Of a DNA stretch of 64,000 nt, positions 54,635 through 63,883 are shown one piece after another. Numbering within the stretch: the first letter of the stretch is position 1; every line of letters begins with the position of its first letter. Source of the DNA: Lunatimonas salinarum. GTDB taxonomy: Bacteria; Bacteroidota; Bacteroidia; Cytophagales; Cyclobacteriaceae. The DNA lies in NCBI RefSeq assembly GCF_017811155.1, contig NZ_JACVCV010000005.1, positions 124,001 through 188,000 on the forward strand. The letters run 5' to 3'. A model generated the notes under the pieces. That model made no database searches, was not told where the DNA came from, and saw only the letters and a program-made list of their open reading frames with translations. The position numbers and the translations under genes were made by a program.

Positions 54635-55848
54635 AGATCAGAAAACCTATTTACGCGCTAACTTTTTTAGCACTGGTTTTTATGGCACCGTATTACGCGG
54701 CCGCCCAAAACTCTGTAACCCTTTTTGGCCAACAGGATCCAAACAGACGGGTCATCACCACGGCGGTACCCTTTCTGAATTTTGCACCTGACAGCCGACA
54801 TTCCGCTATGGGTGACGTGGGAGTCGCCACCTCACCCGATGCCAATTCAGCCCATTGGAATGCAGCCAAATTAGCCTTTGTCGATACAGATATGGGGTTT
54901 TCCTTGTCCTACTCACCTTGGCTTGGACGATTGGTACCCGATATGTCAGTCAATTACCTCACTGGGTATAAGCGGATTGACAATGTATCCACATTTGGGT
55001 TGGATTTGAGATATTTTGATATGGGTTCTATCCAACTCACCAATGAAAACGGCGATCCGTTAGGTGATTTTAATCCGAGAGATATCGCTATTGGAGGCAC
55101 CTATTCTCGCAAACTTTCCGACAACCTTGCACTGGGAATTTCTGCCCGTTTTATTCATTCCAATCTTTCGGGAAATATATCATCTGCCGGCGGGAATGAG
55201 AGTCGGCCGGGCGTCAGCGTGGGAACGGACATTGGTCTTTACCATCAATCCGACGTCTTGGTATCCGGAAAAGACGCATTGTGGTCCTGGGGGCTGAACA
55301 TTTCAAACATAGGGCCAAAGATCACCTATAACAGTGCCGAAGACCTAGATTACCTGCCGACGAATTTCCGGCTTGGAACCGCATTGAAAATTCCAATGGA
55401 TAATTTTAACAACATCACCTTTGCCTTGGATTTCAATAAGTTGATGGTTCCTACCCCCCCCTTGTATGAACGTAACGCAAACGGTCAGATCGTAAGAGAT
55501 CCCATTACCAATCGGCCAAGCATAGCAGCTGGAAGCGACCCCACCCGCCCGCTATTGAGTGGAATGTTTGGATCTTTTGGAGATGCCCCCGGAGGGTTCA
55601 GAGAGGAGCTTCAAGAAGTGATGATTTCCTTTGGAGTGGCGTACGACTACGACAATAAATTTGCCGTTAGGACCGGGTATTTCTATGAAAACCCCCGAAA
55701 AGGAGGTAGACGGTACTTTACCATGGGTGTTGGCTTTCGAATTGTTGAAGGCCTCGCCTTTGATTTTTCTTATCTGGTACCTCAAACCCAAAACCATCCA
55801 CTGGCAGAAACACTGCGCTTATCGCTCGCTTACAACATCAATAAATAG
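54631..55848 (+). CDS. porV: T9SS outer-membrane shuttle protein PorV
   Basis: A 405-residue FadL-like barrel that receives cargo from the SprA pore and delivers it to PorU. The signal peptide (about 1-26, ending YYAAAQ) is followed by the hallmark TAVPFLNFAPDSRHSAMGDVG and repeated membrane strands up to LSLAYNINK at the C-terminus. The ATG overlaps the porU stop (ATGA), so the two are translationally coupled. SprA is encoded about 12 kb upstream. Confidence 0.95.
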   Translation: MKIRKPIYALTFLALVFMAPYYAAAQNSVTLFGQQDPNRRVITTAVPFLNFAPDSRHSAMGDVGVATSPDANSAHWNAAKLAFVDTDMGFSLSYSPWLGRLVPDMSVNYLTGYKRIDNVSTFGLDLRYFDMGSIQLTNENGDPLGDFNPRDIAIGGTYSRKLSDNLALGISARFIHSNLSGNISSAGGNESRPGVSVGTDIGLYHQSDVLVSGKDALWSWGLNISNIGPKITYNSAEDLDYLPTNFRLGTALKIPMDNFNNITFALDFNKLMVPTPPLYERNANGQIVRDPITNRPSIAAGSDPTRPLLSGMFGSFGDAPGGFREELQEVMISFGVAYDYDNKFAVRTGYFYENPRKGGRRYFTMGVGFRIVEGLAFDFSYLVPQTQNHPLAETLRLSLAYNINK

Positions 55849-55851
55849 GTG

Positions 55852-57123
55852 ATGCCAGACAGACGAAATGCGCCACCATTTCAAATACCCGATCAAATAG
55901 AGCTACGTGAACCGGAACGGAAGACGCTGGGCAATGGCATACCAATGTATTTTATACGCACCCCGCAGGTAGATGCCGTCCGGCTGGAAATCATGATGCC
56001 ATCTGTAGGCCTTCCGGTTTCCTTGGAAAATTCACTGGTCCCTTTCTTTACATTAAACATGCTTTTGGAAGGCACTCGGGAGATGAATTCTTCGAAGTTG
56101 GATGATTTTTTTGATTACTTCGCTTCAGAAGTAGAAATCCACACCGGGTACGAACAGCAAGGGCTTTCACTCCTAACTACGCGAAAGCATTTTAGAGAAG
56201 TCCTCCCTGTTTTTAGATCCCTATTCACCGAAGCCACTTTTCCGGAAAAAGAACTTCAAAAGCGAAAATCGCAGAAAAAGCTGACGATTAACCTTCAATT
56301 CGATCAAACTGGTGCCCGTGGCAATCAATTGATTCGAAGGGTTCTATTTGGTGAAAACCATCCCTTCGGATTTATTTCTGATGAAGACCATGTGGATGCC
56401 GTGACAAAAGAATCTATCCACGAATACTACGACCAATACTTTCGGGTATCTCCGGAAATATTCGTTACCGGGAATTTGGGAGACCGGGAATTGTTGGAAA
56501 TTGAACGGAATTTTGGAGATCTACCCTTTGGTGAGGGTAATTATGCTACCATCGCCTTCGACACGTTCCCTGAAAAGCGCCTAGTAGAAACCCGTCCATC
56601 GGCAGTTCAATCCAGTATTAGGCTAGGTAAAATTTTGGTTCCCAAATCAAACCCTGATTTCTTTGCGCTGATGATTGCCAACACCGCTCTAGGTGGCTAT
56701 TTTGGCAGCAGGCTTGTCAAAAATATTCGGGAGGAAAAAGGGTATACCTACGGAATATCCAGCTTTTTGGGAAGCCTCAGATCCACGGATTATTGGATGG
56801 TTTTAGCGGATATCAAAATGGGATTTGCTGAACAGACCATCGAAGAAATTTACCGTGAACTGGAGTTACTCAGCAGTGTGCCCATGGACGAAGATGAACA
56901 AACCAAGGTTAAAAATTACCTGATCGGAAACCTACTCTCTCAGTTTAGCAGCCCCTTCGATTTAATGACTCGATTCAAAAGGGTCCATTTGCAGGGTCTG
57001 GACTATTCGTTCTACGAAAAGCAGCTTCATTACATCAAGACTTTTTCGGCAAAGGAAATTATGGTGAAAAGCAAAACCTATTTCAATCCTGAAACAATCA
57101 AAGAAGTGATTGTAGGTCCTTAA
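55852..57123 (+). CDS. M16 family peptidase-like protein without the zinc motif
   Basis: A 423-residue protein with the two-lobed M16 (insulinase/PqqL) fold. The active-site HxxEH motif is missing: the corresponding segment reads PFFTLNMLLEGT (about 63-74). In contrast, the R/Y motif of the second lobe is intact (GSRLVKNIREEKGYTYG, about 284-300). This is the pattern of the non-catalytic partner in two-gene M16 proteases. No catalytic partner is encoded next to it here. It follows porV by 3 bases and may be transcribed with the T9SS genes. I use ATG 55852; GTG 55849 precedes it directly. Confidence 0.87.
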   Translation: MPDRRNAPPFQIPDQIELREPERKTLGNGIPMYFIRTPQVDAVRLEIMMPSVGLPVSLENSLVPFFTLNMLLEGTREMNSSKLDDFFDYFASEVEIHTGYEQQGLSLLTTRKHFREVLPVFRSLFTEATFPEKELQKRKSQKKLTINLQFDQTGARGNQLIRRVLFGENHPFGFISDEDHVDAVTKESIHEYYDQYFRVSPEIFVTGNLGDRELLEIERNFGDLPFGEGNYATIAFDTFPEKRLVETRPSAVQSSIRLGKILVPKSNPDFFALMIANTALGGYFGSRLVKNIREEKGYTYGISSFLGSLRSTDYWMVLADIKMGFAEQTIEEIYRELELLSSVPMDEDEQTKVKNYLIGNLLSQFSSPFDLMTRFKRVHLQGLDYSFYEKQLHYIKTFSAKEIMVKSKTYFNPETIKEVIVGP

Positions 57124-58080
57124 CTACCTTTTTCTTTGCCAGGAACGGTACAAAAAAGAAAGATCCAGTCTACTAATAGCCCAAATTTTATAGCAAAGCA
57201 CTTTGGCTCGCTGCATATTCAAGGATACAGCGAGTGCCACCATTTTATCCACCACATCGAAATTTGCCGACGCCAATGCCTGCCTACATTCGAACAAAAC
57301 CCGCTGCAATAGTGCCCTATCCTCTTCAGCTGTCCGGTTCATCCTTTTAATCTTTAATAGCACTTGGTAAGTAGACGGCAACATGCGTGAAGCACCCTTT
57401 TTATATTGATGGGCAGAAAAAGAATCGGGAAGTATTCGCTTGACCACGCCCATATTTGCATCAAATACAAACGGATATTTTCTAGCCAATCGTACCAGTA
57501 TATCAAAATCTTCATACACCAAATTGGCGTCGTATCCTCCCTCCCGTAGCAGCACGTGCGTGCGAAAAACCATGGAAACAGTACTGATAGCATATCGGCC
57601 CACTACATCTATATATACATCGCCCTCCTTTACGGACTGAATCAACTCACCGGCGGCATTTGTGGGATAAAAAGGCCTTTGCACTCCACCTTCAAACTGT
57701 AACATTACATTTGAAAAGTAAACTGCTGCCTTAGAAGTCTCCAGTTTGTATACAGCCGTGGCCACATGGCTTGGCAACAATAGATCATCTGCCGCAAGGT
57801 CAATGACGTACTTTCCATTGCAGTAAGAAAGCGCGTCGTTAAATACCCTGCAATAATTCTCCGTCTCCGGATAGAAGAAGGTTTTTACCGATTTGAAAAA
57901 ATCATGCAGCCAAATCCAATCTTCAATTACCTTTACCGAGTTGTCGGTGCTGCCGTTATCAATCACCAGTAGTTCCAAAGCCTTATATTGCTGGTTTAGC
58001 ACACTGTTTAGCGCTTCGAAAACAAAGCGCTCATGATTGTATGAGGTGCAGATTATGGAAACAAGCGGAAACTGCGACAT
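57124..58080 (-). CDS. Family 2 glycosyltransferase
   Basis: A 318-residue GT-A enzyme. The N-terminal core has SIICTSYNHERFVFEALNSV, LLVIDNGSTDNS (38-49 region) and the DxD-like LAADDLLLPSH, the nucleotide-sugar and metal site. It most likely adds a sugar to a surface glycan. Its stop directly abuts the stop of the M16-like gene on the other strand, with no terminator between, so transcripts may overlap. No partner genes adjoin it. Confidence 0.9.
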   Translation of the reverse strand: MSQFPLVSIICTSYNHERFVFEALNSVLNQQYKALELLVIDNGSTDNSVKVIEDWIWLHDFFKSVKTFFYPETENYCRVFNDALSYCNGKYVIDLAADDLLLPSHVATAVYKLETSKAAVYFSNVMLQFEGGVQRPFYPTNAAGELIQSVKEGDVYIDVVGRYAISTVSMVFRTHVLLREGGYDANLVYEDFDILVRLARKYPFVFDANMGVVKRILPDSFSAHQYKKGASRMLPSTYQVLLKIKRMNRTAEEDRALLQRVLFECRQALASANFDVVDKMVALAVSLNMQRAKVLCYKIWAISRLDLSFLYRSWQRKR

Positions 58081-58224
58081 GGCAAATCAGTAGGCTATCC
58101 AATATTTTCCCACGGCAAGGCAAACGAAGGAACAACAATTCGGGTTATTTCGAAACTTAGCGCTAATTTAGCCAAAGCGGTAGAAAAGAAACCAAGTATT
58201 AGACTATTAAATGGCGCATTCCAA

Positions 58225-58821
58225 ATGGAAGATACTTATTTGACGCTTGCTGAAATTTCAGAGGGTCTGTACAAGGAAAAGGGTAGCCGATTTTTGGCCT
58301 TTGCCCTTCCGGTCAAAACGGAACAGGAGATCAAATCCCATCTGGATGCGCTGTCCAAGAGGTTCCATGACGCAAGGCATCAGTGCTATGCCTATATACT
58401 GGGAAGTGACCAAGCCAACTACCGAGCCAACGACGACGGCGAACCGAGTCATTCGGCGGGCGATCCGATTTTAGGACAAATAAAATCCAGAAACCTGACT
58501 GATGCCCTCGTGGTGGTGATCCGTTATTTTGGCGGTACCAAACTAGGGGTCGGCGGATTGATTAACGCATACCGGACGGCCGCAGCCTTGGCATTGGACA
58601 ATAACCGCATCGTAACGGTAGTCAAAAAAGCAGTGATTCGTATCCGGTTCGATTATTCCGATACAGCCGAAGTGATGCGACTGATTCATCAACTTGGACT
58701 AGAAATCAGTCATCAGGATTTCCGGGAATACTGCACGATGTCTTTATCCTGCCGGCTAAAAAACCAGGAAGCAATTACCTCCGAACTACATGCGACCCGA
58801 TCTGTCAAGATCATCGATTAA
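58225..58821 (+). CDS. YigZ/IMPACT-family protein
   Basis: A 198-residue cytoplasmic protein of the UPF0029/YigZ family. The family signature is RHQCYAYILG, NDDGEPSHSAGDPIL and VIRYFGGTKLGVGGLINAYRTA. The C-terminal about 65 residues form a second small domain. Members may influence translation or protein turnover; the precise role is unknown. Its 3' end overlaps the exonuclease gene on the other strand by 11 bases. The 144 bases upstream show no good promoter. Confidence 0.92.
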   Translation: MEDTYLTLAEISEGLYKEKGSRFLAFALPVKTEQEIKSHLDALSKRFHDARHQCYAYILGSDQANYRANDDGEPSHSAGDPILGQIKSRNLTDALVVVIRYFGGTKLGVGGLINAYRTAAALALDNNRIVTVVKKAVIRIRFDYSDTAEVMRLIHQLGLEISHQDFREYCTMSLSCRLKNQEAITSELHATRSVKIID

Positions 58822-59413
58822 AAAGCCCGTCGAGATAGCCCTCATCTTTGAGACGAATAAAAATCTCCAAACACGCCCACGCATCAGTTGCTGCGTATAG
58901 CTGCTGTTTATCCGTCAGCTTCTCGGACTCCCAGTTGGAAACCTGCTCAGACTTGGATATGCGAATGCCCAGTACCATGGCACTCAGGTTTCGGACGCCG
59001 ACATTCAAAAAGCCTACTCTCTTTAATTCCTCGTTCAGATCAAAAAAAGCCTCCGGATTGAACGAAGCGTCCAGCTTTTTTAAAGCTTTGAGATCGTCCC
59101 GAACGGCCGCCCCCACTTTTACCACGCGGGGATTTTCCAGTATCTGCTTCACCGCTCGGGGTAAGCCCATATGATTCAGCCTTACCAAATACGCCCGCTC
59201 TCGGGTAGCCAGTTGAAGTAGCGCAACCTGGTAGCTCACGCCCTTTCGGAATGCCGGACGGGTTTCTGTATCAAATCCAATATAAGGCTGTCCGTACAGG
59301 CCTTCTACCAACTGTTGCAACCCATGCTGATCCTCAACAAGCGAAATTTCGCCGTCAAACGCCCCTACTTCCAGTTGGTTAACTTCTTCTTTGGTAATCT
59401 TTAAAGGTATCAT
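58811..59413 (-). CDS. 3'-5' exonuclease (RNase D/DnaQ-like, DEDDy)
   Basis: A 200-residue exonuclease of the DEDDy type. The metal-binding residues are Asp48 and Glu50 in GFDTETR, an Asp in VRDDLKALKK, and the Tyr-Asp motif in LYAATDAWACLEIF. It is about half the length of E. coli RNase D and lacks its HRDC domains, as usual in Bacteroidota. It probably processes or degrades RNA or single-stranded DNA. Its ATG overlaps the nhaC stop by four bases (ATGA). Confidence 0.92.
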   Translation of the reverse strand: MIPLKITKEEVNQLEVGAFDGEISLVEDQHGLQQLVEGLYGQPYIGFDTETRPAFRKGVSYQVALLQLATRERAYLVRLNHMGLPRAVKQILENPRVVKVGAAVRDDLKALKKLDASFNPEAFFDLNEELKRVGFLNVGVRNLSAMVLGIRISKSEQVSNWESEKLTDKQQLYAATDAWACLEIFIRLKDEGYLDGLFNR

Positions 59414-60891
59414 ACGGCCACTTCTTGTTGAATTTCTTTAAGCTCCTCCTCGGAATAAAAAGAAATACCTAATTTCAAATATCCAAACAAAATCGTCATC
59501 AGCGGACTGATGAGATTAAAAAAACAATAGGGCGCATACGCCAGGGTAGCCACGCCCAGTACCGAGGCCTGTGTGGCCCCACAGGTATTCCAAGGCACCA
59601 AGACCGACGTAACCGTAGCACTGTCTTCTAGTGCCCTGCTCAAGTTTTCACCTTTGAGGCCTCGTTTTCGGTATATATCTGCATACATTCTACCGGGCAC
59701 TAAGATCGCCAAATACTGATCAGAGGTGGCGATATTAAAAAATATGCCGGTCCCTGCGGTAGCAGCTATCAGAGAGCCAACGGACGTAACTTTTCTGATT
59801 ACCGCTTCTGCCAGCACCCTTAACATACCACTCACCTCCATAATGCCCCCAAGCACCATCGCACACACGATCAACCAAACCGTATTCAGCATGCCTGCCA
59901 TTCCACCCGTTACCAACAGTTCATTTACTACGTCATTCGAAGTCGTGATAGCCGTCTCTCCATACAGCGAAGTCATCACCACCTGAAAAGCATTAAATGT
60001 GAAGGATCCATCCGAGTTCCAAGCAAGCGATGTAATCAAAACGGGCTGAAATATCACAGCGCAGATACCTCCCAGTAATGCCCCCACCAAGAGCGTAGGT
60101 ATTGCGGGTACCTTCTTGACGATCATAATAATTACCAGTAATGGCACGACAAACAACCATCCATTAATTTCAAACCTATCTAAGATCACTTCACTGATTT
60201 CCTTTACCTGGCCAACCGTGCCTTCGGAATCACCCGTAAATCCAATCACCCCAAAGATTAGGAGCGTGATCAGAATGGAGGGTACCGTGGTCTTCGTCAT
60301 GTGTCTAATATGGGTAAATAGATCCGTTCCTGCCATGGCTGGTGCAAGGTTGGTGGTATCGGAAAGCGGGGACATTTTGTCTCCAAAATAAGCCCCTGAA
60401 ATGATCGCTCCTGCAATGATTCCTTCTTCAAACCCAAGTGCCTTGCCTATTCCCAACAGGGCTACCCCTACCGTGGCAACCGTTGTCCACGAACTTCCCG
60501 TTGCCACCGAAACCACGGCGCTTACCACACAGGCCGCCAAAAGAAAAATCGTTGGATTCAACACCTGCAACCCGTAATAAATCATGGCCGGAACAATCCC
60601 ACTTAACATCCAAGTACCCGCCAATGATCCGATCAACAACAAAATCAGGATGGATGACATTGCCGCAGAAATACTCTTGATCATACCGTCCTGGAGCTTG
60701 TCCCAAGGGAAATTCAGGCGAAATACCGCTATAAGACCCGCAATGGCAGCAGACATGACCAAAACCATCTGATTAGAGCCCCCCAATCCCTCAGAACCGA
60801 ATACCCGAATGTTTAACACCAGTAAAACGACCAGAAAAACAATCGGAAAAAATGCTTCCAGTACGGTGGGCTGCTTAATCGCTTTATTCAT
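59410..60891 (-). CDS. nhaC: NhaC-type Na+/H+ antiporter
   Basis: A 493-residue inner-membrane antiporter with 11-12 hydrophobic segments. The family motif AGAIISGAYFGDKMSPLSDTTNLAPAMAG (in outline, about 160-188) and the second repeat DSATVTSVLVPWNTCGATQASVLGV (in outline, about 427-451) are clear. It exports sodium in exchange for protons and suits a marine or saline habitat. It is preceded by a good promoter and co-transcribed with the exonuclease gene. Confidence 0.93.
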   Translation of the reverse strand: MNKAIKQPTVLEAFFPIVFLVVLLVLNIRVFGSEGLGGSNQMVLVMSAAIAGLIAVFRLNFPWDKLQDGMIKSISAAMSSILILLLIGSLAGTWMLSGIVPAMIYYGLQVLNPTIFLLAACVVSAVVSVATGSSWTTVATVGVALLGIGKALGFEEGIIAGAIISGAYFGDKMSPLSDTTNLAPAMAGTDLFTHIRHMTKTTVPSILITLLIFGVIGFTGDSEGTVGQVKEISEVILDRFEINGWLFVVPLLVIIMIVKKVPAIPTLLVGALLGGICAVIFQPVLITSLAWNSDGSFTFNAFQVVMTSLYGETAITTSNDVVNELLVTGGMAGMLNTVWLIVCAMVLGGIMEVSGMLRVLAEAVIRKVTSVGSLIAATAGTGIFFNIATSDQYLAILVPGRMYADIYRKRGLKGENLSRALEDSATVTSVLVPWNTCGATQASVLGVATLAYAPYCFFNLISPLMTILFGYLKLGISFYSEEELKEIQQEVAV

Positions 60892-60913
60892 TAACGGCTT
60901 TTCTTTTTCTCCA

Positions 60914-60944
60914 CAAAGATACAGGTAAATAAAGGTAGAAAAAA
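60914..60944 (-). promoter_or_regulatory. Promoter of nhaC
   Basis: On the minus strand TTTT (60941-60944), 19 bases, then TATCTTTG (60914-60921), the -7 box matching the Bacteroidota consensus. It lies 23 bases upstream of the nhaC ATG at 60891. Confidence 0.7.
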
Positions 60945-61142
60945 TATCGGTTATTCAAATGCCACTCTAAGGGTAGAATCCACAAATTATGACCTTTTCG
61001 AAAACACCTACTAAGTCTCCATGGGTAATCTGGTCTATTCACGGAAAAGAACACTGCAAAGGATGTCCCTCCACAGAATTCGAGGTAATTTGCCTTATGA
61101 CAAAAAGTATTTAATATCTTTAGTATATAAACCCCGTAATCT

Positions 61143-61622
61143 ATGAGAAAGATTGATCAGTTGCTCGAAACCTATGGAGAAAGCCATCAGCACCCGACAA
61201 ATAAAACGATCCATTGGATATGTGTGCCCTTAATCTTTTTTAGCATCGTGGGGCTGCTATTTAGCATACCGCCCGGACCACTACTTTGGATTCAGTTTCT
61301 ATTGGGTAATTTCTCTAACTGGGCCACTTTGGCGCTTGCAGCTGTTTTATTTTACTATCTATCCGTTTCTCCACCATTGGCATTGGGCATGTTATTTTTT
61401 TCCTCGGTATGTTTAGCCATGGCAAACCTGTTCAGCATCTTGCTTCCATTTCCACTTTGGATGTTCAGTTTGATTATTTTTATCCTTGCTTGGATTGGTC
61501 AATTTTACGGGCACAAAATCGAAGCCAAAAAACCCTCGTTCTTTCAAGACCTACAATTTTTATTGATAGGACCCGCCTGGCTGATGCATTTTATATACAG
61601 GAAGTTTGGATTTGCATATTGA
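61143..61622 (+). CDS. DUF962 (Mpo1-like) membrane protein
   Basis: A 159-residue protein with four hydrophobic segments of the DUF962/Mpo1-like family. The start MRKIDQLLETYGESHQHPTN with its conserved His pair and NKTIHWICVPLIFFS are typical. Yeast Mpo1 breaks down 2-hydroxy fatty acids with iron; the motif histidines here (YGESHQHP, and YGHKIEAKKPSF near the end) agree. Bacterial function is not established. A hairpin overlaps its stop. Confidence 0.88.
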   Translation: MRKIDQLLETYGESHQHPTNKTIHWICVPLIFFSIVGLLFSIPPGPLLWIQFLLGNFSNWATLALAAVLFYYLSVSPPLALGMLFFSSVCLAMANLFSILLPFPLWMFSLIIFILAWIGQFYGHKIEAKKPSFFQDLQFLLIGPAWLMHFIYRKFGFAY

Positions 61623-61646
61623 GTAGCCCCGAGCCTTTTACTCAAT
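61618..61646 (+). repeat. Inverted repeat overlapping the DUF962 stop codon
   Basis: ATTGAGTA (61618-61625) and TACTCAAT (61639-61646) form a perfect 8-bp stem with a 13-base loop that begins after the stop codon TGA. No T run follows, so it is not a standard terminator. Confidence 0.5.
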
Positions 61647-61834
61647 TACGGGAATCTTACTAATGGGTCGGCGATCTACTTCCAAAAGGAGAACCAAGAA
61701 GCTTAGTACGCTTTTTGGTTGATTCGAGTCTGAAAGAGGGCTTTAGTCAGAAATCCGGCTAGTTTCCGGCAAAAAAATGTATTTTTTTAACTTGGTTGGG
61801 TTACTTTTACCTAAAGACCCCAAAAAAGGATTTT

Positions 61835-63859
61835 ATGTTTCCAACCATACTCGCCGCAGCAGAGATCCCGCTGCTTTCGGACATCGTCGTGATCTTCGGA
61901 CTGGCCACCTTGGTCATCTTGCTATTCATGCGGTTGAAACTGCCTACGATTATTGGATACCTTTTTACGGGGGCCATAGCTGGCCCCTATGGATTATCCT
62001 TGGTGGATGCCTCCACGGCAGTGGACGTGCTCTCTGAAATCGGCGTGATTTTGTTACTCTTCGTCATAGGAATGGAATTTTCGCTGAGGAGCCTGATGGC
62101 CATCAAAAAGGCTGTTTTCGTCGGAGGCACCTTACAGGTTCTCTTTACAATCGGAGCCACCATGTTGGTTGCGAATCTATTCGGCTTTTCCTGGTCCGTA
62201 TCGGTGTTTTTCGGCTTTCTATTTTCCCTTAGTAGTACCGCTATTGTACTAAAGATACTGCAAGAAGCCGGGCAGGTCAATACCGTTTCCGGTCGAACGA
62301 CCCTGGCCATCTTGATTTTTCAGGACATCATCATAGTGCCCTTCGTACTCTTCACTCCCATGTTGGCGGGAGAATCAGACAATGTATTGGTTTCCTTGTT
62401 GCTGCTAGGCGTTAAAGGAGGACTGGTCATTGTTCTTACCATTTTGGGTGCCAAATACGTGATACCCAGGATCCTGTTCCGAGTAGCCACTACCCGAAAC
62501 GAAGAACTCTTTCTTTTGAGTATCATCGTGATATGTTTTGCTGTGGCCTATGCCACATCACTACTCGGATTGTCGCTGGGATTAGGAGCATTCCTAGCAG
62601 GACTGATCATTAGTGAATCTGAATACAGTCACCACGCTACCGGAAAGATCCTTCCCTTTCGGGAAATCTTCCTCAGTTTCTTCTTTGTGTCCGTGGGCAT
62701 GCTGTTTGACGTCAGTTTCCTGTATGAGCACCTGCTGATTATCCTAATGCTGGTCGCTGTAACCTTTGTGTTCAAATTTGCAGCTGCGACACTTGCGGTT
62801 AGGGCCATCGGGTCAAGTTTTAAAGAGGCTTTTATCGTGGGCTTTTCGATCTTCCAAGTGGGTGAATTTTCGCTGCTTTTGGCAAAAGAAGGATTGAAAT
62901 TCAACTTGCTAGATAATGAAACCTATCAATATTTCCTCGCCATTTCTATCCTTACCATGGCGATCACACCCTTTGTACTTAAACAGCGGGAAAATCTGGC
63001 ATGTAGAATATTAAACGCCCCCCTACCTCCCAAATTAAAAAACCGCTTGGAGAACAGTGAGGCCATTCCTATGACAGTATTGGATGAGGAAGCGCTTAGC
63101 GACCATTTATTGATAATTGGGTATGGACTAAATGGAAGAAACCTCGCACGTGCTGCGAAAGCTGCTGACATTCCATTTGTAATCATTGAGATGAATCCGG
63201 AGACGGTGCGAGACGAAGCAGCTAAAGGCGAACCCATTGTATATGGAGATGCCAGTAATAGCGCAGTGCTCGAACATGTAAACATTCACAAAGCAAGGGT
63301 CGTCGTGGTAGCCATATCCAATAATGACGCTACAAAGGGAATCGTCCTAAATGTTCGTTCCTATAATCTACACGCTAGCCTTATTGTAAGAACGCGCTAT
63401 GTAAATGAAATTGAATCACTTAAACAATTGGGAGCAGATGAGGTAGTACCGGAGGAATTCGAGACCTCAATCGAAATTTTCACCCGTGTCCTGAACAAAT
63501 ACTTGGTGCCCAAACGAAACATTGCCGCATTTACAGAGGATGTGCGGTCACATAACTACGAAATGTTTCGTTACGCCTCACTTGAACTTGGTTCCGGTGT
63601 TACGTTGGATGTACCCGAGATCAACTTTGTGAGCGTTGAAATCGAAAAAGATACCGGGCCATATATCGGGCGCCCGATTAAAGAGATTGACCTCAGAGAA
63701 AAAGCAAGGGTGAATCTCGTCGCTATCAAACGAGACGGGATTACAGAAACTAACATTACCGGAAATACCAAATTGAAATTAGGGGATATCATTTATCTCG
63801 TAGGCAAAACCGAGGACTTGGAAGCATTCGAAAAAACTGTTACTTTGCCACCGACTTGA
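61835..63859 (+). CDS. CPA2-family cation:proton antiporter with TrkA domains
   Basis: A 674-residue membrane protein from ATG 61835 (AAAAAAGGA just before it fits a ribosome binding site; the longer TTG frame is rejected). About twelve membrane segments (about 10-385) form the Kef-type exchanger, with the family sequences RLKLPTIIGYLFTGAIAGP and GAFLAGLIISESEY. A cytoplasmic TrkA-N Rossmann domain (about 423-545, LLIIGYGLNGRNLARAA) and TrkA-C domain (about 590-674) follow. It exchanges K+ or Na+ for H+ under nucleotide control. The 173 bases before the frame hold an AT hairpin (A7TGTAT7, 61771-61788) but no clear promoter. Confidence 0.9.
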   Translation: MFPTILAAAEIPLLSDIVVIFGLATLVILLFMRLKLPTIIGYLFTGAIAGPYGLSLVDASTAVDVLSEIGVILLLFVIGMEFSLRSLMAIKKAVFVGGTLQVLFTIGATMLVANLFGFSWSVSVFFGFLFSLSSTAIVLKILQEAGQVNTVSGRTTLAILIFQDIIIVPFVLFTPMLAGESDNVLVSLLLLGVKGGLVIVLTILGAKYVIPRILFRVATTRNEELFLLSIIVICFAVAYATSLLGLSLGLGAFLAGLIISESEYSHHATGKILPFREIFLSFFFVSVGMLFDVSFLYEHLLIILMLVAVTFVFKFAAATLAVRAIGSSFKEAFIVGFSIFQVGEFSLLLAKEGLKFNLLDNETYQYFLAISILTMAITPFVLKQRENLACRILNAPLPPKLKNRLENSEAIPMTVLDEEALSDHLLIIGYGLNGRNLARAAKAADIPFVIIEMNPETVRDEAAKGEPIVYGDASNSAVLEHVNIHKARVVVVAISNNDATKGIVLNVRSYNLHASLIVRTRYVNEIESLKQLGADEVVPEEFETSIEIFTRVLNKYLVPKRNIAAFTEDVRSHNYEMFRYASLELGSGVTLDVPEINFVSVEIEKDTGPYIGRPIKEIDLREKARVNLVAIKRDGITETNITGNTKLKLGDIIYLVGKTEDLEAFEKTVTLPPT

Positions 63860-63883
63860 CCGTTTGGCATACAGAATAAATCG

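Noticed and set aside
61623-61834. tRNA-like stretch containing GGTTGATTCGAGTC
   Set aside because: No cloverleaf could be paired around it; the acceptor and anticodon arms are absent.
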